Shown: piece by piece, positions 12,751 through 21,835 of the stretch
Layout: each line of letters begins with the position of its first letter
Numbering within the stretch: position 1 is the stretch's first letter
Assembly: GCA_949130495.1 (NCBI GenBank)
Contig: OX422208.1
Location: 397,132,561 to 397,196,560 of the forward strand
DNA length: 64,000 nt
From: Sambucus nigra
Taxonomy: Eukaryota > Streptophyta > Magnoliopsida > Dipsacales > Adoxaceae
Direction: 5' to 3'
Translations under genes and position numbers: made by a program
Notes under the pieces: generated by a model
Seen by the model: only the letters and a program-made list of their open reading frames with translations
Database searches by the model: none
What the model was told of the DNA's origin: nothing

Positions 12751-15270
12751 CGGTCTATTTTCAAGACTAAGGCTGATTTTTGCAAATTATCATCGTACTC
12801 TCGAACCGGGAGACCTGAGACTACGCGGTCAATTCCAACAATTTACATAGGTCCCGTGCGAGGTGTTCGTGCCTACCGCGAGGTCGTTTGGGGGCTGGTT
12901 TGAGTTTTCACCCTTTAACGAGATGTTTTCAAGTCTAAGTGTAATTTTTGCAAATTGTCGTCATACTCTCGAACCGGGAGACCCGAGGCTACGCGGTCAG
13001 TTCCTACAAGTTACATTTGTCCTTTGTGAGGTGTTCGTGACTTCTACAGGGTCGTTTGGGGGTTGGTTAGGGTTTTCACCCTTTAACGGGCTATTTTCAA
13101 GTTTAAGTGTAATTTTTGCAAATTATCATCATACTCTCGAATCGGGAGACACGAGACTACGCGGTCAGTTCCAACAAGTTACATTGGTCCCGTGCGAGGT
13201 GTTCATGCCTCCTACGGGGTCGTTTGGGGGTTGGTTTGGGTTTTCACCCTTTAACAGGCTGTTTTCAAGTCTAAGTGTGATTTTTGCAAATTATCTTCAT
13301 ACTCTCCAACCGGGAGACTCGGGACTACGCGGTCAATCCCTACAAGTTACATTGGTCCCGTGCGAGGTGTTCATGCCACCTACGGGGTCGTTTGTGGGTT
13401 GGTTTGGGGTTTCACCCTTTAGCGGCCTGTTTTCGATTCTAAGTGTGATTTTTGCAAATTATCATCATAGTCTCAAACCGGGAGAGCCGAGACTATACGG
13501 TCAGTTCCTACAAGTTACATTGGTCCCGTGCGAGGTGTTCGTGCCTCCTACGGGGTCGTTTGGGGGCTAGTTTGGGTTTTTACCCTTTAACGGCCTATTT
13601 TTAAGTCTAAGTGTGATTTTTGCAAATTATCGTTATACTCTCAAACCGGGAGAGCCGAGACTATACGGTCAGTTCCTACAAGTTACATTGGTCCCGTGCG
13701 AGGTGTTCGTTCCTCCTATGGGGTCATTTGGGGGATAGTTTGGGTTTTAAGACTTTAACAGCCTGTTTTCAAGTCTAAGTGTGATTTTTACAAATTATCA
13801 TCATACTCTCAAATCGGGAGACTTGAGACTACGAGGTCAGTTCCTACAAGTTACATTGGTCCCGTGCGAGGTGTTCGTGCCTCCTACAGGGTCGTTTGGG
13901 GGCTGGTTTGGATTTTCACCGTTTAACGGCCTGTTTTCGAGTCTAAGTGTGATTTTTACAAATTATCGTCACACTCTCGAACTGAGAGACCCGGGACTAC
14001 GTGGTCAGTTCCTACAAGTTACATTGGTCCCGTGCGAGGTGTTCGTGCCTCCTACGAGATCGTTTGGGGGCTGGTTTGGATTTTCACCCTTTAACGGGCT
14101 GTTTTCAAGTCTAAGTGTGATTTTTGCAAATTATCATCATACTCTCAAATCGGGAGACCCGAGACTACGCGGTCAGTTCCTACAAGTTACATTGGTCTCG
14201 TGTGAGGTGTACGTGCCTCCTACGGGGTCGTTTGGGGGCTGGTTTGGGTTTTAACCCTTTAACGGCCTCTTTTCAATTTTAACTGTGATTTTTGCAAATT
14301 ATCATCATACTCTCAAACTGGGAGACCCGAGGCTACGCGATCAGTTCCTACAAGTTACATTGGTCCCGTGCGAGGTGTTTCTGCCTCCTACGGGGTCGTT
14401 TGGAAGCTGGTTTGGGTTTTAACCCTGTAACGACCTATTTTCAAGACTAAATGTGATTTTTGAAAATTATCATCATACTTTCGAACTCGGAGACCCGGGA
14501 CTACGTGGTCAGTTCCAACAAGTTACATTGGTCCCGTGCGAGGTGCTCGTGCCTCCTACTGGGTTGTTTTGGGGCTGGTTGGAGTTTTCACCCTTTAACA
14601 GGATGTTTTCAAGTCTAAGTGTAATTTTTGGAAATTATCGTCATACTCTCAAACTTGGGGACCCGAGACTATGCAATCAGTTCCAACATGTTACATTGGT
14701 CCCGTGCGAGGTGTTCGTGCCTCCTACGGGGGAGCTGGTTTGAGTTTTCACCCTTTAACGATCTATTTTCAAGTCTAAGTGTGATCTTTATAAATTATCG
14801 ACATACCCTCGAACCGAGAGACCCGGGACTAGGCGGACAGTTCCTACAAGTTATATTGGTCCCGTGCGAGGTGTTCGTGCCTCCTACGGGGTCATTTGGG
14901 GGTTGGTTTGGGTTTTCACCCTTTAACGGGATGTTTTCAAGTCTGCAGTGTGATTTTTGAAAATTATCGTCATACTCTCGAACCGGGAGACCCGGGACTA
15001 CACGATCAGTTCCTACAAGTTACATTGGACCCGTGCGAGGTGTACATGCCTCCTACAGGGTCGTTTGGGAGATGGTTTGAGTTTTCCTCCTTTAATGGCC
15101 TATTTTCAAGTCTAAGTGTGATCTTTGCAAATTATTGTCATACCCTCGAACCGGGAGACCTGGGACTACACAGTCAGTTCCTACAAGTTACATTGGTCCC
15201 GTGCGAGGTGTTCGTGCCTCATACGGGGTCGTTTGGGTGCTGGTTTGGGGTTTCACCAATTAACGGTCTA

Positions 15271-15438
15271 TTTTCAAGTCTAAGTGTGATTTTTGCAAAT
15301 TATCGTCATATTCTCAAACCGGGAGACTCAAGACTACGCGGTCAGTTCCTACAAGTTACATTGGTCCCGTGCGAGGTGTTCGTGCCTCCTACGGGGTCGT
15401 TTGGGGGCTGGTTTGGGTTTTTACCCTTTAACGGCTTG
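15271..15438 (+). repeat. Representative full-length monomer (168 bp)
   Basis: This unit is near the consensus and can serve as the reference phase, starting at TTTTCAAGTCTAAGTG. The next unit begins at 15439, exactly 168 bp later. Within it, an AT-rich part covers roughly the first 45 bp. The CpG-rich GAGAC/GGAC/ACGCGG part follows, then the conserved AAGTTACATTGGTCCCGTG core, then a G-run cluster, and finally the TTTTCACCCTTTAACGG tail. It differs from the following monomer (15439-15606) at about 20 positions by my count, roughly 12%. I saw no convincing internal sub-repeat within the 168 bp. Confidence 0.93.
15393..15417 (+). other. G-run cluster within the monomer (example)
   Basis: GGGG, GGGGG, GG and GGG occur within 25 bases on the + strand, separated by 6, 2 and 3 bases. 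The pattern repeats in nearly every monomer, always on the same strand. It fits a two-tier or bulged G-quadruplex motif but lacks four runs of three or more. The 8-bp-deleted monomers have lost the GGGGG run. Confidence 0.5.
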
Positions 15439-15654
15439 TTTTCAGCTCTAAGTGTGATTTTTGCAAATTATCATCATACTCTCGAACCGGGAGACCCGAG
15501 ACTACACGGTCAGTTTTTACAAGTTACATTGGTCTCGTGCGAGGTGTTCGTGCCTCCTACGGGGTCGTTTTGGGGTTGGTCTGGGTTTCCACCCTTTACT
15601 GGCCTGTTTTCAATTCTAAGTGTGATTTTTGTAAATTATCATCATACTCTCAAA

Positions 15655-15667
15655 CCGGGAGACCCGG
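15655..15667 (+). other. CCGGG-AGA-CCCGG dyad within the monomer (example)
   Basis: A perfect 5-bp inverted repeat with a 3-base centre, seen in consensus-type monomers at consensus positions 49-61. Many monomers keep it exactly. Others carry CCGAGAGACCCGG or CCGGGAGACCCGA, which shorten the stem. Short dyads of this kind are a known feature of some centromeric satellites. Whether a hairpin forms here is not shown. Confidence 0.6.
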
Positions 15668-16829
15668 GACTACGCGGTCAGTTCCTACAAGTTACATTGG
15701 TCCCGTGTGAGGTGTTCGTGCATCCTATGGGGACGTTTGGGGGCTGGTTTGGGTTTTCACCCTTTAATGGTCTATTTTCAAGACTAAGTGTGATTTTTGC
15801 AAATTATGATCATACTCTCAAATCGGGAGACCCAGGACTACGCGGTCAGTTCCAACAAGTTACATTGGTCCCGTGCGAGGTGTTCGTGCCTCCCGCGAGG
15901 TCGTTTGGGGGCTGGTTTGAGTTTTCACCCTTTAATGAGATGTTTTTAAGTCTAAGTGTAATTTTTTCAAATTATCGTCATACTCTCGAACCGGGAGACC
16001 CGAGACTACGCGGTGAGTTCCAACAAGTTACATTGGTCCCGTACGAGGTGTTCGTGCCTCCTACGGGGGAGCTAGTTTGAGTTTTCACAATTTAATGGCC
16101 AGTTTTCAAGTCTAAGTGTGATCTTTGCAAATTATTGTCATACCCTCGAGACGGGAGACCCGGGACTACGCGATTAGTACCTACAAGTTACATTGGTCCC
16201 GTGCGAGGTGTTCGTGCCTCTTACGGGGTCGTTTGGGGGCTGGTTTGGATTTTCACCCTTTAACGGGTTGTTTCAAGTCTAAGTGTGATTTTTACAAATT
16301 ATCATCATACACTCCAACTGGGAGACTCGGGACTATCCGGTCAGTTCCTACTAGTTACATTGGTCCCGTGCGAGGTGTTCGTGCCTCCTATGGGGTCGTT
16401 TGGGGGTTGCTTTGGGTTTTCAGCCCTTAACGGGTTGTTTTCATGTCTATGTGTGATTTTTTCAAATTATCGTCATACTCTCCAACCAAGAGACCCGGGA
16501 CTATGCGGTCAGTTCCTACAAGTTACATTGGTTCCGAGCGAGGTGTTCATGCCTCCTACGGGGTCGTTTGGGTGTTGGTTTGGGTTTTCACCCTTTAACG
16601 GCCTGTTTTCAAGTCTAAATGTGATTTTTGCAAATTATCATTATACTCTCAAACTGAGAGACCCGAGACTACACGGTCAATTCCTACAAGTTACATTAGT
16701 CCCGTGCGAGGTGTTCGTTCCTCCTACGGGGTCATTTGGGGGATAGTTTGGGTTTTAACCCTTTAACGGCCTGTTTTCAAGTCTAAGTGTGATTTTTGCA
16801 AATTATCATCATACTCTCAAACCGGGATA

Positions 16830-17501
16830 CTCGAGACTACGCGGTCAGTTCCTACAAGTTACATTGGTCCCGTGCGAGGTGTTCGTGCCTCCTACGGGGT
16901 CGTCTATGGGCTGGTTTGGGTTTTCACCCTTTAACGGCCTGTTTTCAAGTCTGAGTGTGATTTGTGCAAATTATCAATATACTCTTGAACCGGGTGACCC
17001 GGGACTACGTGGTCAGTTCCTACAAGTTACATTGGTCCCGTGCGAGGTGTTCGTGCCTCCTACGGGATCGTTTGGGGGCTGTTTTGGGTTTTCACCCTTT
17101 AATGGATTGTGTTCAAATCTAAGTGTGTTTTTTGCAAATTATCGCCATACTCTCAAACCGGGAGACCCGGGACTACGCGGTCAGTTCCTACAAGTTACAT
17201 TGGTCCCGTACGAGGTGTCCGTGCCTCATACGGGGTCGTTTGGGGGCTAGTTTGGGTTTTCACCCTTTAACGGTCTGTTTTCAAGGCTAAGTGTGATTTT
17301 TGCAAATTATCATCATACTCTCGAACCGGGAGACCCGGGACTATGCGGTCAGTTCCAACTAGTTACATTGGTCCCGTGCGAGGTGTTCATGCCTCCCGCG
17401 AGGTCGTTTGGTGGCTGGTTTGAGTTTTCACCCTTTAATGAGATGTTTTCAAGTCTAAGTGTAATTTTTTCAAATTATCATCATACTCTCGAACCGGGAG
17501 A
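16830..17501 (+). repeat. 4-mer HOR unit (672 bp), copy 1
   Basis: Four monomers totalling 672 bp, repeated directly in the next block. Rare shared variants are GGGGTCGTCTA in place of GGGGTCGTTTG (near 16897), CTGAGTGTGATTTGTGC (near 16952), ATCAATATACTCTTG, GGATTGTGTTCAAATC, GTGCCTCATACGG and TCAAGGCTAAGTG. The left edge is approximate (16830-16865). Confidence 0.87.
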
Positions 17502-18145
17502 CCCGAGACTACGCGGTCAGTTCCTACAAGTTACATTGGTCCCGTACGAGGTGTTCGTGCCTCCTACGGGGTCGTCTAAGGGCTGGTTTGGGTTTTCACC
17601 CTTTAACGGCCTGTTTTCAAGTCTGAGTGTGATTTGTGCAAATTATCAATATACTCTTGAACCGGGTGACCCGGGACTACGTGGTCAGTTCCTACAAGTT
17701 ACATTGGTCCCGTGCGAGGTGTTCGTGCCTCCTACGGGATCGTTTGGGGGCTGTTTTGGGTTTTCACCCTTTAATGGATTGTGTTCAAATCTAAGTGTGC
17801 TTTTTGCAAATTATCGCCATACTTTCAAACTAGGAGACCCGGGACTACACGGTCAGTTCCTACAAGTTACATTGGTCCCGTGCGAGGTGTCCGTGCCTCA
17901 TACGGGGTCGTTTGGGGGCTAGTTTGGGTTTTCACCCTTTAACGGTCTGTTTTCAAGGCTAAGTGTGATTTTGGCAAATTATCATCATACTCTCGAACCG
18001 GGAGACCCGGGACTACGCGGTCAGTTCCAACTAGTTACATTGGTCCCGTGCGAGGTGTTCATGCCTCCCGCGAGGTCGTTTGGTGGCTGGTTTGAGTTTT
18101 CACCCTTTAACGAGATGTTTTCAAGTCTAAGTGTAATTTTTGCGA
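17502..18145 (+). repeat. 4-mer HOR unit (672 bp), copy 2
   Basis: This is a direct copy of the preceding 672-bp unit with a few changes, such as GTGTGCTTTTTGC for GTGTGTTTTTTGC near 17797 and CTTTCAAACTAGG near 17821. It loses similarity near 18145, where the array passes through a GGGATACCCGAG monomer and an 8-bp-deleted monomer at 18241. Confidence 0.85.
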
Positions 18146-18269
18146 ATTATCATCATACTCTCAAACCGGGATACCCGAGACTACGCGGGCAGTTCCAACA
18201 AGTTACATTGGTCCCGTGCGAGGTGTTCGTGCCTCCTACGGGGGAGCTGGTTTGGGATTTCACCCTTTA

Positions 18270-18540
18270 ACGGTCAGTTTTCAAGGCTAAGTGTGTTTTT
18301 TGCAAATTATCATCATACTCTCGAACCGGGAGACCCGGGACTACGCGATCAGTTCCAACAAGTTACATTGGTCCCGTACGAGGTGTTCATGCCTCCCGCG
18401 AGGTCGTTTGGTGGCTAGTTTGAGTTTTCACCCTTTAACGAGATGTTTTCAAGTCTAAGTGTAATTTTTTCAAATTATCATCATACTCTCGAACCGGGAG
18501 ACCCGAGACTACGCGGTCAGTTCCTACAAGTTACATTGGT
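18270..18540 (+). repeat. Partial third copy of the 4-mer HOR (about 1.6 monomers)
   Basis: From TCAAGGCTAAGTG at 18281 to the TCAGTTCCTACAAG near 18520 this segment repeats 17281-17530, offset exactly 1,000 bp. That is six monomers less the 8 bp missing at 18241. The offset shows that the intervening 8-bp-deleted monomer was part of the exchange. Confidence 0.75.
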
Positions 18541-19043
18541 CCCATGCGAGGTGTTCGTGCCTCCTACGGGGTCGTTTGGGGGCTGGTTTGGATTTTCACC
18601 CTTTAACGGGATGTTTAAAGTCTAATTGTGATTTTTGCAAATTATTATCATACACTCCAACCGGGAGACCCGGGACTACACGGTCAGGTCCTACAAGTTA
18701 TATTGTTCCCGTGCGAGGTGTTCGTGCCTCCTACGGGGTCGTTTCGGGGTTGGTTTAGGTTTTCATCCTTTAAGGGGTTGTTTTCAAGTCTATGTTTGAT
18801 TTTTTCAAATTATCATCATACTCTCCAACCGAGATACCCAGGACTACGTGGTCAGTTCCTAAATATTACATTGGTCCCGAGCGAGGTGTTCGTGCCTCCT
18901 TTGGGGTCGTTTGGGGGCTGGTTTGGGATTTCACCCTTTAACGGGCTGTTTTCAAGTCTAAGTGTGATTTTTGTAAATTATCATCATACTTTCAAACCGG
19001 GAGACTCAAGACTACGCGGTCAGTTCCTACAAGTTACATTAGT
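18541..19043 (+). repeat. 3-mer HOR unit (503 bp), copy 1
   Basis: Three monomers in a 503-bp unit, marked by GGGATGTTTAAAGTC followed by TAATTGTGATTTTTGC, then a GTTTGATTTTT monomer with GAGATACCC, then a GGGATTTCACCC monomer. Shared 1-bp indels in the GTTTAAAGTC monomer explain 503 in place of 504. Confidence 0.85.
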
Positions 19044-19546
19044 ACCGTGCGAGGTGTTCGTGCCTCCTACGGGGTCGTTTCGGGGCTGGTTTGGATTTTC
19101 ACCCTTTAACGGGATGTTTAAAGTCCAATTGAGATTTTTGCAAATTATTGTCATACACTCCAACCGGGAGACCCGGGACTACGTGGTCAGTTCCTACAAG
19201 TTACATTGTTCCCGTGCGAGGTGTTCGTGCCTCCTACGGGGTCGTTTGGGGGTTTGTTTGGGTTTTCACCCTTTAAGGGGCTGTTTTCAAGTCTATGTTT
19301 GATTTTTGCTCATTATCATCATACTCTCCAACCGAGATACCCGGGACTACGCGGTCAGTTCCTAAGTATTACATTGGTCCCGTGCGAGGTGTCCGTGCCT
19401 CCTTTGGGGTCGTTTGGGGCCTGGTTTGGGATTTCACCCATTAACGGGCTATTTTCATGTCTAAGTGTGATTTTTGCAAATTATCATCATACTCTCAAAC
19501 CGGAAGACTCAAGACTACGCGGTCAGTTCCTATAAGTTACATTAGT
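19044..19546 (+). repeat. 3-mer HOR unit (503 bp), copy 2
   Basis: This is the second of three tandem trimers. The GTTTAAAGTC marker recurs 503 bp after copy 1. This copy has private changes such as AAAGTCCAATTGAG near 19119 and TTTTTGCTCATTATC near 19302. It lies between two equally related copies, as expected for successive unequal crossing-over. Confidence 0.85.
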
Positions 19547-20050
19547 CCCGTGCGAGGTGTTCGTGCCTCCTACGGGGTCGTTTGTGGGCTGGTTTGGATT
19601 TTCACCCTTTAACGGGATGTTTAAAGTCTAATTGTGATTTTTGCAAATTATTGTCATACACTCCAACCGGGAGACCCTGGACTACGTGGTCAGTTCCTAC
19701 AAGTTACATTGTTCCCGTGCGAGGTGTTCGTGCCTCCTACGGGGTCATTTGGGGGTTGGTTTGGGTTTTCACCGTTTAAGGAGCTATTTTCAAGTCTATG
19801 TATGATTTTTTCAAATTATCAGCATACTCTCCAACCGAGATACCTGGGACTACGCGGTCAGTTCCTAAAAATTACATTGGTCCTGTGCGAGGTGTTCGTG
19901 CCTCCTTTGGGATCGTTTAGGGGCTGGTTTGGGATTTCACCCTTTAACGGGCTGTTTTCAAGTCTAAGTGTGATTTTTGCAAATTATCATCATACTCTCA
20001 AACCGCGAGACTCAAGACTACGCGGTCAGTTCCTACAAGTTACATTGGTC
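19547..20050 (+). repeat. 3-mer HOR unit (503 bp), copy 3
   Basis: This is the third tandem trimer, again with GTTTAAAGTCTAATTG near 19620, 503 bp after the previous one. It ends between about 20050 and 20095, where the next monomer carries GGGTTTTCACACTTT and a GTCTGCAATGTG insertion (+1 bp) in place of the trimer's expected type. Confidence 0.82.
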
Positions 20051-20350
20051 CCGTGTGAGGTGTTCGTGCCTCCTACGGGGTCGTTTGGGGGCTGGTTTGG
20101 GTTTTCACACTTTAACGGGCTGTTTTCAAGTCTGCAATGTGATTTTTGAAAATTATCGTCATACTCTCCAACCGGGAGACCGGGGACTACACGATCAGTT
20201 ACTACAAGTTACATTGGACCCGTGCGAGGTGTTCGTGCCTCCTACAGGGTCGCTTGGGAGCTGGTTTGAGTTTTCACCCTTTAACGGCCTGTTTTCAAGT
20301 CTAAGTGTGATCTTTGCAAATTATCATCATACCCTCGAACCGAGAGACCC
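20050..20350 (+). repeat. Transition monomers
   Basis: About two monomers join the trimer HOR to the next block. They contain the GTCTGCAATGTG-type 1-bp insertion near 20133 and GGGTCGCTTGGGAGCTGG near 20249. Both are shared in type, with variations, with monomers at about 14940-15080, 51760-51890 and 55970-56100. There is nothing other than satellite here. Confidence 0.7.
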
Positions 20351-21835
20351 GGGACTGCGCGGTCAGTTCCTACATGTTAGATTTGTCCCGTGCGAGGTGT
20401 TCGTGCCTCCTATGGGGTCGTTTGGGGGCTGGCTTGGGTTTTCACCCTTTAACGGGATGTTTTTAAGTCTTAGTGTGATTTTTGAATAATTATCGCCTTA
20501 CTCTTGAACTGAGAGACTCGGGACTACCCGGTTAGTTCCTACAAGTTACATTTGTCCCGTACGAGGTGTTCGTGCCTCCTACGGGGTCGTTTTGGGCTGA
20601 TTTGGGTTTTCACCCTTTAACGACCTGCTTTCAAGTCTAAGTGTGATTTTTGCAAATTATCATCATACTCTTAAATTGGGAGACCCGAGACTATACGGTC
20701 AGTTCCTACAAGTTACATTGGTCCCGTGCGAGGCGTTCGTGCCTCCTACGGGGACGTTTGTGGGCTGGTTTGGGTTTTCACCCTTTAACGGCTTGTTTTC
20801 AAGTGTAAGTGTGATTTTTGCAAATTATCATCATACTCTCGAACCGAGAGACTCGAGACTACGCGGTTAGTTCGTACCAGTTACATTGGTCCCGTACTCG
20901 GTGTTCGTGCCTCCTACGGGGTCGTTTGGGGGCTGGTGTGAGTTTTCACCCTTTAATGGCCTGTTTTCAATTCTAAGTGTGGTTTTTGCAAATTATCGTC
21001 ATACTCTCAAACTGGGAGACCCGGGACTAGGCGGTCAGTTACTACATGTTACATTGGTCTCGTGCGAGGTGTTCGTGCCTCCTATTTGGTCGTTTGGGCC
21101 CTCGTTGGTTTTTCACCCTTTAACGGTCTGTTTTCAAGACTAAGTGTGATTTTTGCAAAATATCATCATACTCTCGAACCGAGAGACCTGGGACTATGCG
21201 GTCAGTTCCAACAAGTTACATTGGTCCCGTGCGAGGTGTTTGTGCCTCCTGCGAGGTCGTTTGGGGGTTGGTTTGAGTTTTCACCCTTTAACGAGATGTT
21301 TTCAAGTCTAAGTGTAATTTTTTCGAATTAATGTCATACTCTTGAACTGGGAGACCCGTGACTACGCGGTCAGTTCCAATAAGTTACATTGGTCCCGTGC
21401 GAGGTTTTCGTGCCTCCTACGGGGGAGCTGGTTTGAGTTTTCACCCTTTAACAGCCTGTTTTGAACTCTAAGTGTGATCTTAGCAAATTATCGACATACC
21501 CTCGAACCGGGAGACCCGGGACTACGCGGACAGTTCCTACAAGTTACATTTGTCTCGTGCGAGGTGTTTGTACCTCCTACGGGGTCGTTTGCGGGTTGGT
21601 TTTTGTTTTCACCCCTTAACGGGCTATTTCATGTCTATGTGTGATTTTTGCAAATTATCATCATACTCTCCAACCGAGAGACCCGGGACTACGCGGTCAG
21701 TTCCTACAAGTTACATTGCTTCCGTGCGAGGTGTTCATGCCTCTTACGGGGTCGTTTGGGGGTTGGTTTGGGTTTTCACCCTTTAACAGCCTGTTTTCAA
21801 GTCTAAGTGTGATCTTTGCAAATTATCATCATACC
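20350..21835 (+). repeat. 9-monomer block, left copy of an old ~4.35-kb-spaced duplication
   Basis: Runs parallel to about 24700-26185. Shared marks in order are CTACATGTTAGATTTGTCCC, GGGGCTGGCTTGGG, AATTGGGAGACCC, GGGGACGTTTG, TCGTACCAGTTAC, GTTTGGGCCCT, GCGAGG with GAGATG, an 8-bp-deleted monomer (21421 and 25771), and ACATTGCTTCCGTGCG. Substitutions between the two are frequent and local indels change the offset by several bases. This copy also has GAATAATTATCGCC near 20484 (+1 bp). Confidence 0.78.

Larger units (their letters stand above)
12750..16830 (+). repeat. Heterogeneous satellite stretch
   Basis: About 24 monomers with no close tandem duplicate inside the stretch. Parts are related to distant places. 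About 13700-13790 repeats the GGGGATAGTTTGGG / TTTTAAGACTTTAACAG type of 3480-3570. About 14160-14700 resembles 60.2-60.7 kb, sharing GAGGTGTACGTGCC, GGCCTCTTTTCAATT and a GGTGCTCGTGCC monomer. 8-bp-deleted monomers lie at 14727 and 16061. One forward frame stays open from 14896 to 16080 (394 codons). I attribute this to the stop-poor repeat and do not call a gene. Confidence 0.8.

Noticed and set aside
15379..15396. CENP-B box (TTCG ... A .. CGGG)
   Set aside because: TTCG and CGGG are both present, but 9 bases lie between them where the box has 7, and the central A is a T. The other strand offers no match.
15410..15435. Telomere-type repeat (GGTTTGGG and CCCTTTA words)
   Set aside because: They occur once per monomer and are not tandem. 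They fit neither TTTAGGG nor TTAGGG arrays.
15471..15500. tRNA gene or tRNA-derived SINE
   Set aside because: Only a B-box-like word is present. The bases around it cannot form the T stem and there is no acceptor or anticodon arm.
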